From the NCBI RefSeq assembly GCF_029633965.1, contig NZ_CP091277.1, forward strand, positions 2,353,940 to 2,417,939: DNA of 64,000 bases, read 5' to 3'. The notes below the pieces were generated by a model. It searched no databases, was not told the DNA's origin, and saw only the letters and a program-made list of their open reading frames with translations. The DNA comes from Methanogenium sp. S4BF (GTDB taxonomy: Archaea > Halobacteriota > Methanomicrobia > Methanomicrobiales > Methanomicrobiaceae). How positions within the stretch are numbered: position 1 is the first letter of the stretch; every line of letters starts with the position of its first letter. The translations under genes and the position numbers were made by a program. Shown piece by piece: positions 10,084 to 19,527 of the stretch.

Positions 10084-10096
10084 AGTTTATAGCCAG

Positions 10097-11008
10097 ATGT
10101 CATATGAACGGTTACTCCAGAGGGTCACAAGCATTCTCATTATGGCAGGATATGCCGTATCTGAACGATGCGGGATGCGTCCGCGGAGTTTTGACCTGAT
10201 TGCCCGGCGGGACGATGAAATCCTTATCATCAGGGCAGTGGTGCACATCGACAGCATGAGTGAGGAGATTGCCCATGAACTGGCAGCGATAGCGCACTTC
10301 CTCAAGGGGAAGCCGCTTGTTGTCGGTGAAAAGGCCCGGGATGCCGAACTCGAGCGGGGTGCGGTATATCTCCGGTACGGTATTGTCTCCACCAGTGCAA
10401 TGACGCTGTATGATCTGTTTGTTGAAGAGATCCCCCCGCTCGTCTACGCACAACCCGGCGGCCTGTATGTGAATATCAATGGTGAGCTTCTCCGGACACT
10501 GCGGGAAGAATGCAATATGTCACTGGGTGATCTCGCCTCTGCTCTCGGAGTCTCGCGGAGGACCATATCAAAGTATGAAAGCGGGATGGGCACGACCCTT
10601 GATATTGCCTGCCGGATGGAAGAGATCTTTGATACAGCACTCGTTGAGGCCATTGACCCCTTATCTCATCCAAATCCGTTTGAAGACGGGAATGAAGAGC
10701 GTTCTGCAGAAATCCTCCCCGGCTTTGGGCGTATTGGGGTGGAATACTTCAGTACACGCAATGCGCCCTTTGAGGGTCTTGCGTTCTATGGCGATGATAC
10801 GATTCTCACCAGTTACGGTCCTGCGCAGAAAGTGATGCGGCGTGCGGCGCTTATCGCCAATCTCTCAAATATTACCAATTCACGTGCGGTGTGCGTTATA
10901 AAAGGATACAACAAACAAAAGAGAATTGGCATTGCCCTGATCATCGGAGAGTCGAAATTCGATTCCCTTGAATCAGGATCTGACCTCATAAATCTGATCG
11001 ACGATTGA
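10097..11008 (+). CDS. Predicted HTH transcriptional regulator (COG1395 type)
   Basis: 303 residues from the ATG at 10097 (MSYERLLQRV). The N-terminal part (about 1-115) has a restriction-enzyme-like pattern (SFDLIARRDDEILIIRAV). A Cro/C1-type helix-turn-helix follows (LRTLREECNMSLGDLASALGVSRRTISKYESG, about 135-170). The C-terminal domain is seen in this archaeal family of unknown target. Targets cannot be read from sequence; the thermosome gene is immediately downstream but has its own promoter. Confidence 0.8.
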   Translation: MSYERLLQRVTSILIMAGYAVSERCGMRPRSFDLIARRDDEILIIRAVVHIDSMSEEIAHELAAIAHFLKGKPLVVGEKARDAELERGAVYLRYGIVSTSAMTLYDLFVEEIPPLVYAQPGGLYVNINGELLRTLREECNMSLGDLASALGVSRRTISKYESGMGTTLDIACRMEEIFDTALVEAIDPLSHPNPFEDGNEERSAEILPGFGRIGVEYFSTRNAPFEGLAFYGDDTILTSYGPAQKVMRRAALIANLSNITNSRAVCVIKGYNKQKRIGIALIIGESKFDSLESGSDLINLIDD

Positions 11009-11012
11009 CAAT

Positions 11013-11022
11013 CCTTATATAG
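11013..11022 (+). promoter_or_regulatory. TATA box of the thermosome gene
   Basis: CCTTATATAG lies about 44 bases before the thermosome ATG, placing the expected transcript start near 11045 and leaving a short leader that contains GGTGA just ahead of the start codon. Confidence 0.65.
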
Positions 11023-11061
11023 AACTACAAACCTATTTTTGTATCGCATTTGGTGATAACT

Positions 11062-12720
11062 ATGGCAGCAAATCTTGGAGGCCAGCCAATTTTCATTCTG
11101 AAAGAAGGCAGCCAGAGAACCCGTGGCCGCGATGCACAGAGCTCTAACATCGCAGCCGCAAAGGCCGTTGCAGGCGCAGTACGGACCACACTCGGTCCAA
11201 AAGGCATGGACAAAATGCTTGTTGACACTATCGGTGATGTCGTCATCACCAACGATGGTGTGACCATCCTGAAAGAGATGGACATCGAGCACCCGGCAGC
11301 AAAGATGATGGTTGAAGTCGCAAAGACCCAGGACGATGAGGTCGGCGACGGAACAACAACCGCAGTTGTCGTTGCAGGAGAACTCCTGAAGCGGGCAGAG
11401 GACCTCCTCGAGCAGGATGTCCACCCCACCGTCATTGCACACGGATACCGTCTTGCAGCAGACAAGGCACAGGAACTGATCAAAGACATCGCAATCGATG
11501 TGAAGGCTGACGATATTGAGATGCTCACCAAGATTGCTGACACCGCAATGACCGGCAAGGGTGCAGAAGCCGCAAAGGAGAAACTCTGTGAACTCGTCGT
11601 CCGTGCGGTCACCATGGTCGCTGACGAGGACAACACCGTTGACACCGACTTCATCAAGATCGAGAAGAAGGTCGGCGGCACTATCGATGACTCTGAGATC
11701 ATCGAGGGTGTTGTGATTGACAAGGAGCGTGTCCACCCCGGCATGCCAAAGCTTGTCGAGAACGCAAAGATCCTCCTCCTCAACGCTCCGGTCGAGTACA
11801 AGAAGACCGAAGTAGATGCAGAGATCTCCATCACCAGCCCGGACCAGCTCCAGATGTTCCTGGACGAAGAAGAGAAGATGATCCGTGCAATCGTTGACAA
11901 GGTCATCCGCTCCGGTGCAAATGTCCTCGTATGCCAGAAGGGTATCGATGACATCGCACAGCACTACCTTGCAAAGTCAGGTGTGCTCGCTATCCGCCGT
12001 GTCAAGAAGTCTGACATGACCAAGCTCTCCCGTGCAACCGGCGCATCCGTCGTCTCTTCCATTGACGCAATTGAAGAGTCTGAACTCGGTGCAGCAGGCC
12101 GTGTTGAAGAGAAGAAGGTCTCCGGCGAAGAGATGGTCTTTGTTACCGAGTGCGTTAACCCGAAGGCAGTGACCCTCATTGTCCGCGGTGGCACAGAACA
12201 CGTTGTCGATGAACTCGACCGTGCACTCGAAGACGCACTCCGTGTCGTTGCTGTTGCAGTGGAAGACAAGAAGTTCGTCGCTGGCGGCGGTGCACCTGAG
12301 ATTGAGCTGTCCCTGCGTCTCCGTGAGTACGCAGCAACTGTCGGCGGTCGTGCACAGCTTGCAATTGAAGCATTTGCAGCAGCACTTGAGATCATTCCCC
12401 GCACCCTTGCAGAGAATGCAGGTCTTGACCCCATTGACATGCTTGTTGAGCTCCGCTCTGCGCATGAAACCGGCCACAAGACCGCAGGTCTTGATGTCTT
12501 TGCAGCAAAGCCCGCTGACATGCTGGCTGCAGGTGTCATTGAGCCAATGCGGGTAAAGACCCAGGCAATTGCATCCGCAGCCGAGGCTGCTGTGATGATC
12601 CTGCGTATCGACGATGTCATCGCATCATCCGGCAAGGGCGGACCATCACCTGAAGAGATGGCTGCCATGGGCGGAATGGGTGGCATGGGCGGCATGGGCG
12701 GAATGCCCGGCATGATGTAA
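11062..12720 (+). CDS. thsA: Thermosome subunit (group II chaperonin)
   Basis: ATP-driven protein-folding chamber subunit, cytosolic. 552 residues from ATG 11062, of normal length. Visible: [14 protein letters not shown], the ATPase loop [52 protein letters not shown] and the Gly-Met-rich tail [16 protein letters not shown] typical of thermosomes. Codon use is strongly biased, as expected for a highly expressed gene, which also creates a long open antisense frame that is not a gene. No second chaperonin subunit is adjacent. Confidence 0.97.
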   Translation: MAANLGGQPIFILKEGSQRTRGRDAQSSNIAAAKAVAGAVRTTLGPKGMDKMLVDTIGDVVITNDGVTILKEMDIEHPAAKMMVEVAKTQDDEVGDGTTTAVVVAGELLKRAEDLLEQDVHPTVIAHGYRLAADKAQELIKDIAIDVKADDIEMLTKIADTAMTGKGAEAAKEKLCELVVRAVTMVADEDNTVDTDFIKIEKKVGGTIDDSEIIEGVVIDKERVHPGMPKLVENAKILLLNAPVEYKKTEVDAEISITSPDQLQMFLDEEEKMIRAIVDKVIRSGANVLVCQKGIDDIAQHYLAKSGVLAIRRVKKSDMTKLSRATGASVVSSIDAIEESELGAAGRVEEKKVSGEEMVFVTECVNPKAVTLIVRGGTEHVVDELDRALEDALRVVAVAVEDKKFVAGGGAPEIELSLRLREYAATVGGRAQLAIEAFAAALEIIPRTLAENAGLDPIDMLVELRSAHETGHKTAGLDVFAAKPADMLAAGVIEPMRVKTQAIASAAEAAVMILRIDDVIASSGKGGPSPEEMAAMGGMGGMGGMGGMPGMM

Positions 12721-12894
12721 TCACCAGCCCATACAAACCCCATATTTTTCAATTATTTTGTGTCGGGAAACCCTGTCTGCCAGACCGAACCGGTATCTGA
12801 TATTGGTGTGCTGAGCTGGCGATGTATCCTGGTGAGATTTTTTTGCAGCTCTTTTCCTGTGTGGAACTACCCGTTTCCGTTTCGTACAGAAAAG

Positions 12895-12905
12895 CTATTT
12901 ATAGC
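12895..12905 (+). promoter_or_regulatory. TATA box of the zinc-ribbon gene
   Basis: CTATTTATAGC is centred about 26 bases before the ATG at 12926, the spacing expected for a leaderless transcript. Confidence 0.55.
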
Positions 12906-12925
12906 GTGCCTGTATACGTTTCCGC

Positions 12926-13297
12926 ATGACAGAGGATTTCATTGGGATGCGGTACCCGACCACCTGTTACAACTGTGGCAAAATGGCTGATCAGGAGATC
13001 ACTGCCTCTTCCTCGCGGGCAGAGGTTGTCTGTTCAAATTGTGGTGCGACGCGTATATTTGTGCCACGGTTTGAAGAGCCTGCAGCACCTGGTGAATTTG
13101 CTCCTGTTGAGTGTTATGATGTTTGGGATCTTCTGACAGATGCCACCTGTAAAAACTGTCATGTTGCCGGTCCTCACCGCCTGATCATCGGATGCAGAAA
13201 CTTCTCAACTCATTGTGAAAACTGTGAATATACCCATTTCTTCCGGTTTGATCTCGAGTACATCCCGGACCGTGACGGACCGGCAGAGATCCGTTAA
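12926..13297 (+). CDS. Zinc-ribbon protein of unknown function
   Basis: 123 residues with four cysteine pairs (CYNC, CSNC, CKNC, CENC) plus single Cys/His residues, consistent with two zinc ribbons. No enzymatic motif, signal peptide or membrane segment. It stands alone between the thermosome and convergent PEGA genes, with its own TATA box and apparently no leader. Function not recognised; a nucleic-acid or protein-binding role is only a guess. Confidence 0.75.
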   Translation: MTEDFIGMRYPTTCYNCGKMADQEITASSSRAEVVCSNCGATRIFVPRFEEPAAPGEFAPVECYDVWDLLTDATCKNCHVAGPHRLIIGCRNFSTHCENCEYTHFFRFDLEYIPDRDGPAEIR

Positions 13298-13317
13298 TCT
13301 CGTCTCATCTGAAATAA

Positions 13318-14409
13318 TCAGTTTTTCTTTTTATGACACCTGCCGCAGGCGGCGAACAGGGTGGCTGAAAGCAGTGCCAGAATCGCAGGGAAAATGGATG
13401 CGGGTAAATATTCAGGCTCCGGGGGGGGCTGCATCGTAATATCAGGTGCCCGCTTCTCTCCGGGTGCGAGTACGACTGTTCCCTGATAATCCTGATATCC
13501 TGCAGACATCAGTCTCAGTTGGTGTACACCGGGGGTCAGGCCGCTTACCGTGAGTGGTGTGACTCCGTGGCTCACGGAGTCAATGTATACCATCGCTCCT
13601 TCAGGGGTTGATGTAAGTGAAAGGGTTCCTGGCATATTTTCCTGCTCTTCGATTGATATGAGAGGGAATGATACCGGTGTTACCGAGCTGCCTGTAATAG
13701 TGATGGATCTGACGAAACCGATGTAACCATCCTTTTTAATTTCTAGGATGTGTGGACCTGCAGATATGCCCCCCGCCGTCATGGGCGTTGTACCATATCG
13801 CCATCCATCCAGGTAGATCTCTGCACCTGTCGGTGATGAGCTGACAGACAGGGTGCCAAATTCCTTCTTCTTATTGAGGTACGCATATATTTTACAGGTC
13901 TCTTCTGCTGAAACGACAGCGGTTCCTGACCACGTCTTATACCCCGGGCAGTCAAGCCGTACCGAATATGTCCCGGCTGTTAATCCCGTCAGTGTCCGGG
14001 GGGTAAGTCCATATGCCTCACCGTTGACGAAGAGTTCTGCCCGTCCGGGTGATGATGATACGGAGAGGTTGCCGGTTTTTGGTATCAAAGGTGTCATCTC
14101 CAGAAAGACGGACACATGCTGCAGTTCACCGGCTGCCTCCGGAAGAGGTGCTATAGTGGTCCTGTACCCATCCATTACGGCTTTGACCCTGATGTAGGGC
14201 CGGGTCTTGGAAGACACGACGCAAACGGTTAATAATCCTTTTGAGATGTCTCCCATGTATTCATTGTCAAAATAGATGGCGGCCCCGTTCACGTCTGCAT
14301 AGATATCATAGTAGGAAACCACCTCTGCCCGTTCCGCTGTTACCGGGATGACACAGGACAGGCATATCAGGAACGTGAGAAGCAGCAGACCAAAGTGGTG
14401 AGATGGCAT
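13318..14409 (-). CDS. PEGA-repeat surface protein (shorter paralogue)
   Basis: 363 residues: a signal peptide (about 1-25), a degenerate N-terminal unit, three PEGA repeats (starting GNLSVSSSP, GTLSVSSSP and GTLSLTSTP, each with a YGTTP-like turn and a Gly-Tyr near the end), a proline-rich linker and a C-terminal hydrophobic segment followed by CGRCHKKKN. PEGA domains are beta-rich modules of cell-surface proteins. The layout predicts an outward-facing stalk anchored in the membrane. Tandem paralogue of the next gene upstream. Confidence 0.85.
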   Translation of the reverse strand: MPSHHFGLLLLTFLICLSCVIPVTAERAEVVSYYDIYADVNGAAIYFDNEYMGDISKGLLTVCVVSSKTRPYIRVKAVMDGYRTTIAPLPEAAGELQHVSVFLEMTPLIPKTGNLSVSSSPGRAELFVNGEAYGLTPRTLTGLTAGTYSVRLDCPGYKTWSGTAVVSAEETCKIYAYLNKKKEFGTLSVSSSPTGAEIYLDGWRYGTTPMTAGGISAGPHILEIKKDGYIGFVRSITITGSSVTPVSFPLISIEEQENMPGTLSLTSTPEGAMVYIDSVSHGVTPLTVSGLTPGVHQLRLMSAGYQDYQGTVVLAPGEKRAPDITMQPPPEPEYLPASIFPAILALLSATLFAACGRCHKKKN

Positions 14410-14609
14410 GTGTGATCATTCCACGTAATATGGTGGCTGCTATTTATCAGTTTCCCATGCCTGTGTGGTTTGGGGTGTCACTATTGCCGTGAAATGGTGT
14501 GGTGCAGGATATACTGCTCCGATTTCATCCGGAAGCAGGATTTGAAAAATAATCGGCATATCGTTCAGAAAACCGGCATTTTCTGCGAAAAAATATGTGG
14601 TTAATACGG

Positions 14610-15986
14610 TTATTTCCTCCTGCATTTGCAGGAGAGGAGGATGGTGCAGCATATGAGGGAGAGAATGATCATCGGAATGCCTGCCGGGGACTGTTCAGGT
14701 ACAGGTGCAGGGTCAAGGGCGACGTCAAGGCTGCCTGATTCCCCTGCGGCCAGATCAACGGATACCACTTGGTTCCGGTATCCGGAAAGGGTCACTGTTA
14801 CTGCACGAACACCGGGGGTAATATCAGGAACCGTAAGTGGTGTGATACCGGCTAACACATTGTCCATATAGACCATTGCCCCTGCAGGTGCGGATGTGAC
14901 CTTCAGTGATGCAGTGGTGATATCCGGGGTCACCGGTGAAAGCGAAAATGAGATGGGTGTGGCAGCACCGGCATTGACAACGGCAGATGTCACTGCGTCA
15001 CTATAGCCGGTCAGTGTGGCCTGTACTGAATACCTTCCGGGTGAAAGACCGCTTATGATAAGCGGTGTTCCCGGCTTCGTCTCCCCATAGTAGATGCCAT
15101 TCACAGAGATGGATGCGTAGGCAGGGTTTGAGGTCACCTGAATTGAACCGGTGGAAGGAGAGGAGATCTTCAGCAGACTCTTTGATACCGTCGTCACCTG
15201 GTCGGCATAGATACTCACCAGCATCACTGCGTCTTCGTATCCTGCCTTCGTCAGTTCAAGGTCATGCAGACCTGCTGTCAGTCCGCTGATGGTCATCGGG
15301 GTGGTGCCGTAATAGGCGCCATCCAGATAGATGGCGGCACCGGATGGGTTTGAACTGACGGCGAGCGTTCCAAGTTCCTGTTTTCGCACAAGCACTGCGG
15401 AGACTGTGTTTGTCTGGCCCGCAGTGACCCCGGCTGTCTGAGACCATGGTTCATATCCGGAGTGGGTCAGCTGAACAACGTGGTTTCCCGGGGTAAGTCC
15501 GGTGACCAGTTGTGGGGTGGTGCCATAGTAGATATTTTTTATATATACCGCAGCACCGGACGGTGAAGAAGAGATAGAGAGTGATCCGGTCACCGGCTGC
15601 ACCGGTTGTAAGGTCAGATAGACCGAGGTGGTCTCCCCTTCCGGCGGGACCACGGGCAGGGTCTGCTGTGCAGAGTTGTATCCGGCCTTTGCGGCAGAGA
15701 CAACAGCATATGGCGTGGCAGTGGTATGAACCGGGACGGTGAGCACTCCTCCGGCGGTCACTCCCTGATATATCCCGTCAAATGAGACTGCAGCACCGTC
15801 AACACTGGTGTAGATGTCATAATAAGAGATGCCCTCTCCCGGCAAATGGGTGGGTACAGGTTCCGGAAGAATTGTTGCCTCCGGGTCGACCGGAAGCACT
15901 ACTGCGTCATTTGCAAGAACCGAACCTGTCATCCATCCGGTGACACAGATGATACAGAGGAGAAGGAGGATCGAGCGGTGGGTCAT
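14610..15986 (-). CDS. PEGA-repeat surface protein (longer paralogue)
   Basis: 458 residues from the ATG at 15986: a signal peptide, the same N-terminal unit as its neighbour (SYYDIYTSVDGAAVSFDG), four PEGA repeats (GSLSISSSP, GTLAVSSNP, GSIQVTSNP, ASLKVTSAP) and a C-terminal membrane segment ending in basic residues. It differs from the shorter paralogue mainly by one extra repeat. A 200-base gap without a gene separates the two. Adhesion or envelope structure is the general expectation for PEGA proteins; no specific role can be read. Confidence 0.85.
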   Translation of the reverse strand: MTHRSILLLLCIICVTGWMTGSVLANDAVVLPVDPEATILPEPVPTHLPGEGISYYDIYTSVDGAAVSFDGIYQGVTAGGVLTVPVHTTATPYAVVSAAKAGYNSAQQTLPVVPPEGETTSVYLTLQPVQPVTGSLSISSSPSGAAVYIKNIYYGTTPQLVTGLTPGNHVVQLTHSGYEPWSQTAGVTAGQTNTVSAVLVRKQELGTLAVSSNPSGAAIYLDGAYYGTTPMTISGLTAGLHDLELTKAGYEDAVMLVSIYADQVTTVSKSLLKISSPSTGSIQVTSNPAYASISVNGIYYGETKPGTPLIISGLSPGRYSVQATLTGYSDAVTSAVVNAGAATPISFSLSPVTPDITTASLKVTSAPAGAMVYMDNVLAGITPLTVPDITPGVRAVTVTLSGYRNQVVSVDLAAGESGSLDVALDPAPVPEQSPAGIPMIILSLICCTILLSCKCRRK

Positions 15987-16122
15987 GGTTATCATCCGCT
16001 AATACCGCATCGCACTATAAATAAATTTGTTCAGACCGGTGGATCTGGCATGTATATGCTGATGCATCCGGATCTGGCTAAAAATTGAGTATATCAAAAA
16101 AGGTGAAAAAGAAAAAGACTGT

Positions 16123-16368
16123 TTAGTCTTCTTCCCGTTCCATGGTGATGGCCTTTTTCGGGCACTCTTCGGCGCAGATGCCGCAGCCTTTGCAGTAATC
16201 AAGGTCGATTTCAAGATCGACACTGATGGATGCGTCCGGACAGTACAGACGGCAGATGCCGCATTCGTTGCATTTTTCCCGGTCAACCACCGGCCGGAAC
16301 GTACGCCATGTCCCGGTCTTTCCTGCTGCACCTTCTCCAGGTCGGGAAATTGCCAGTTTTGCACTCAT
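16123..16368 (-). CDS. porD: Pyruvate synthase delta subunit (ferredoxin)
   Basis: 81 residues with two [4Fe-4S] motifs, CNECGICRLYCP and CKGCGICAEECP, and the N-terminal TGTWRTFRPVVD typical of PorD. Passes electrons from the catalytic subunits to soluble ferredoxin. Its start overlaps the end of porG by four bases; last gene of the por operon. Confidence 0.93.
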   Translation of the reverse strand: MSAKLAISRPGEGAAGKTGTWRTFRPVVDREKCNECGICRLYCPDASISVDLEIDLDYCKGCGICAEECPKKAITMEREED

Positions 16369-16892
16369 ATCTTCAGCTCCTCATAGGCACGCAGTGCCGC
16401 TTCAACATTTCGTTCGTCCCGGAATGTCTCTGCAATGACCTTTTTTGCAGATTCCTGTGAGATTAAACCCAATTTTGCAATGGCCCCGATAAGAGGCGTG
16501 TTGAGAATGGGGTTTCCGGCAAGCACCAGATCAAGGGAGAGCGCGATGCCTGTCAGGTCAACCGGATAGGTTTGGTGTCCCTCCACCTCTGTTCCCGTCT
16601 GGCTGTTTATCAGGACGTTGCCATCCGGTTTTATGCCGTGCAGGACATCAACCAGCTGCATGATAGATTCATCAAGGACGATAACAAGGTCAGGGTGTCT
16701 GATCTGGGAATAGACGCGGATCGGTTCATCATCAATGCGGATGAATGAGACCACGGGTGCACCCCGGCGCTCGGCCCCATAGAGAGGTGTTGCCGTCGCA
16801 TGCTTTCCGTCCAGGAATGCTGCGTATGCAATCAGTTTTGCAGCAGTCACACCGCCCTGGCCGCCGCGTGAGTGAAGGCGTATCTCATACAT
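16365..16892 (-). CDS. porG: Pyruvate synthase gamma subunit
   Basis: 175 residues beginning MYEIRLHSRGGQGGVTAAK, the family signature, with the YGAERRGAPV stretch. The gamma subunit completes the 2-oxoacid:ferredoxin oxidoreductase fold and helps bind CoA. The start codon shares one base with the porA stop. Confidence 0.94.
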   Translation of the reverse strand: MYEIRLHSRGGQGGVTAAKLIAYAAFLDGKHATATPLYGAERRGAPVVSFIRIDDEPIRVYSQIRHPDLVIVLDESIMQLVDVLHGIKPDGNVLINSQTGTEVEGHQTYPVDLTGIALSLDLVLAGNPILNTPLIGAIAKLGLISQESAKKVIAETFRDERNVEAALRAYEELKI

Positions 16893-17998
16893 CAGTCAAC
16901 CACCCCGAACCAGTGCTCTGTGCCAGGCTTTCGTATCCGGACAAACTCTGCGATATCATCATAGGTCACTTCCTGTCCGCCAAGGCCGGCAATCACACTG
17001 AACGGCTTGCAGCCGCATTTTGCCTGCAGTTCACCGGCAACAACGCCCCCATATCCGAATGAGTAGTCGCGGTCGATAACAACCACTTCCTTTCCATCGA
17101 GGTCAGGCACAATAAACGGGCGGAACCAGCGCATGCGAACGGCACCTGCGGCAATCCCTTCTTCCCGGAGAATGTCGACTGCGACTTCCATCTCTTTGCC
17201 TAAAGTACCCATCGCAACGATGACCACATCTGCATCCTCGCAGCGGTACTCCTCGTAGAGGTTGTACTCACGTCCGAAGCGGCGTGCAAATTCGGCCTCT
17301 GTCTCTTCAATGACCGGAATGGATGCCCGCATTCCGCGTTCGATATCACGGCGGAAGGTAAAGTGGGTATTTCCGGGTGTCAGTGTGCCGTAGCCACCCG
17401 GATTTTCGATGTCAATGGCATGGGGGGTTGCCGTTGGCGGTATGAAGTCACCCGGCTCAATCGTCTCAAATGTCTGGGTGATATGTGTCAGCAGGAACCC
17501 GTCAAGGTTGATCATCACCGGAAGAAGGACATCGGTATGCTCTGCAATCCGGAATGCCATCATGGTGGCGTCATAGGCTTCCTGTACCGTTGAGACATAG
17601 ACCTGCAGCCAGCCGGTGTCGCGCATGGATATTGAGTCTGAGTGCTCCGCACCGATGTTCCACCCGGGACCGAGTGCACGGTTTGCGTTTGCCATTACAA
17701 TCGGGAGCCGTGCCGCTGCTGACATATGCAGCATCTCACACATATAAACCAGCCCGTGCGAACTGGTGGCGGTAAAGGTCCGCACGCCGGTTGCAGCAGC
17801 GCCGATGCAGGCCGCCATGGATGAATGTTCAGACTCGACCGGAATGTAGCGTGCGGCCAGCGAGCCGTCCGTTACGAAGTTTGCTATCTCCTCGACGATC
17901 TCTGTCTGCGGGGTAATGGGGTATGCTGCAACAACCACAGGTTTTGCATCCCTGACTGCCATTGCCACCGCTTTGTTGCCTGTTCCGAATGTCAGCAT
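16892..17998 (-). CDS. porA: Pyruvate synthase alpha subunit
   Basis: 368 residues with AAYPITPQTEIVEEIA, VESEHSSMAACIGAAATGVR, ATSSHGLVYM and NRALGPGWNIGAEHSDS. Together with the beta subunit this fits pyruvate synthase better than 2-oxoglutarate or 2-oxoisovalerate oxidoreductase. Reductively carboxylates acetyl-CoA to pyruvate in autotrophic or acetate-assimilating methanogens. Overlaps porB by 7 bases. Confidence 0.93.
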   Translation of the reverse strand: MLTFGTGNKAVAMAVRDAKPVVVAAYPITPQTEIVEEIANFVTDGSLAARYIPVESEHSSMAACIGAAATGVRTFTATSSHGLVYMCEMLHMSAAARLPIVMANANRALGPGWNIGAEHSDSISMRDTGWLQVYVSTVQEAYDATMMAFRIAEHTDVLLPVMINLDGFLLTHITQTFETIEPGDFIPPTATPHAIDIENPGGYGTLTPGNTHFTFRRDIERGMRASIPVIEETEAEFARRFGREYNLYEEYRCEDADVVIVAMGTLGKEMEVAVDILREEGIAAGAVRMRWFRPFIVPDLDGKEVVVIDRDYSFGYGGVVAGELQAKCGCKPFSVIAGLGGQEVTYDDIAEFVRIRKPGTEHWFGVVD

Positions 17999-18870
17999 AT
18001 GCCATCAACCTCCCGCTGAAGACGGGCAATCGTGTCCTCAACCGTCTGCTGGACTTCTGCTGTTTCCTCAGCAGTTATCTTCCGGAAACGCCCCTGCACG
18101 GAGAGGTAGTCCTCAACCGGAATCCGCTTTTTCATCGCCGCCTTGGAGGCGCCGGTGATCGTGAGCTTTCCGTTCTCGCGCTCATACAGCACCCAGAGGC
18201 CGGACTTTACGGCGAGTTTCCCCATCTCAATCGTCTTCTCCGACGGGAAGCGCCATCCGGGGGGACAGGGTGCCAGAACATGCATAAACTTCGGACCAGG
18301 GATGGAGAGTGCCTTTTCCACCTTATTGTAGAGGTCCTGGGGATAGGCGGCACAGGCGGTTGCCTGATACACCGGGTTGTGGGCTGCCACAATTGCGTCC
18401 AGGTCTTTTTTATGATCCTTCTTGCCTCCCGGTGTGGTGGTGGTCATCGCGCCCAGCGGCGTTGCGCCGGACCGCTGCATGCCGGTATTTGAGTATGCCT
18501 CATTGTCATAGCAGATGTAGAGGAAATCCGTCCCGCGTTCAAGCGCACCGGAGAGTGCCTGTATGCCGATGTCAATCGTGCCGCCGTCACCGGCATAGCA
18601 GATCACATTGGTCTTTCGTCCCTCTGCACGGAATGCCTCACTCATTCCTGATGCAACAGCGGCAGCAGAAGCAAATGCGACATTATAGACAGGTAGATTC
18701 ATTGCGGTTGTGGGGTAGACTCCCTGTATCACGCTGGTACAGCATGCCGGGATCACAAGCACCGTATCCGCTCCTGCAGCTTTTGTCACATAGCGCAGAA
18801 TGAGGGATGACGGGCACCCTGCACACGCAGATGTGGTTTTGAGTAAAAACTCTTCATCAGGTATGGCCAT
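17992..18870 (-). CDS. porB: Pyruvate synthase beta subunit
   Basis: 292 residues. The cluster cysteines start at SACAGCPSSL (C16, C19) with others downstream (PACC, PCPPGW). The thiamine diphosphate motif is CYAGDGGTIDIGIQALSGAL ... DNEAYSNTG. First gene of the operon porB-porA-porG-porD, all tightly overlapping. The order is the reverse of the gamma-delta-alpha-beta order common in methanogens. Confidence 0.94.
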   Translation of the reverse strand: MAIPDEEFLLKTTSACAGCPSSLILRYVTKAAGADTVLVIPACCTSVIQGVYPTTAMNLPVYNVAFASAAAVASGMSEAFRAEGRKTNVICYAGDGGTIDIGIQALSGALERGTDFLYICYDNEAYSNTGMQRSGATPLGAMTTTTPGGKKDHKKDLDAIVAAHNPVYQATACAAYPQDLYNKVEKALSIPGPKFMHVLAPCPPGWRFPSEKTIEMGKLAVKSGLWVLYERENGKLTITGASKAAMKKRIPVEDYLSVQGRFRKITAEETAEVQQTVEDTIARLQREVDGIC

Positions 18871-18963
18871 GGTATCCAGTCTCTCTTATGAATATTTCAC
18901 ATGAATAATAATGAAGTATTGGTTTGGTTCTTTCCGGCTGAGAACCGGATTCCTCCCGGCACA

Positions 18964-19527
18964 TCAGCCTTCGTGGGGGGGGGTGAAATCAATAACTTCA
19001 CTGGTGAAGGTGGAAAGATGGGTCATCAGCACGGGGTTCAGTCCGTTTTCAACGGCTACAAAAAATCCCGGCATACCCAGAATTGCCAGTTTACTCGTCA
19101 TGAAATGGGCAAACTTTGAGATGTCCTCGGATGACAGGTAGATAAGCATCGTACTGATGCTGTCTAAGATGACACAGGTCTTTGTGCCGGAATATTCTTT
19201 CAGCATCTCACTGATTGCCACACTGAGGTTTGTGAGATTGCGGGGATTATTAATGAAGACGGCACGGTCAATATCCTCAGGGAGCGTGCCAAGGGCATAT
19301 TTTGAGACGGCGTCAATGAAGATTATCGTCTCGAGGTCAATATTGTTCTTTACATATGTCCGTTTCAGGATGGGTGAGGGCTGATTGAAGGTAATCATGA
19401 TTATCCGGTACTGCAGATGCTGAACCTCCTGCACAAGGCGAATATTGTTCTCCTTGAGCGTGGATGCCGAAGAAAGGACCAGAAATGAATCCCCCTCTTC
19501 CAGTTTTTCTGCAGTGATCCTGTTCAT
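18964..19527 (-). CDS. RecA/KaiC-fold protein lacking a P-loop
   Basis: 187 residues. The pattern of a KaiC/RecA core is recognisable (LVLSSASTLKENNIRLVQEV, then the Walker B-like strand CVILDSISTMLIYL), but the GxxGxGKT loop is absent, so ATP hydrolysis is unlikely. Related non-catalytic RecA-fold proteins occur beside PAS and response-regulator genes in methanogens. Last gene of a four-gene signalling operon; the upstream PAS gene overlaps its start by four bases. Confidence 0.6.
   Translation of the reverse strand: MNRITAEKLEEGDSFLVLSSASTLKENNIRLVQEVQHLQYRIIMITFNQPSPILKRTYVKNNIDLETIIFIDAVSKYALGTLPEDIDRAVFINNPRNLTNLSVAISEMLKEYSGTKTCVILDSISTMLIYLSSEDISKFAHFMTSKLAILGMPGFFVAVENGLNPVLMTHLSTFTSEVIDFTPPHEG

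Noticed and set aside
10813-11964. 383-codon open frame antisense to the regulator and thermosome genes
   Set aside because: It mirrors strongly biased thermosome codons, is Cys/Asp-rich without any domain pattern and opposes two certain genes.
11964-12752. 262-codon antisense frame over the thermosome C-terminus
   Set aside because: Its Pro/Met repeats at the start are the reverse of the Gly-Met tail of the thermosome; shadow frame.
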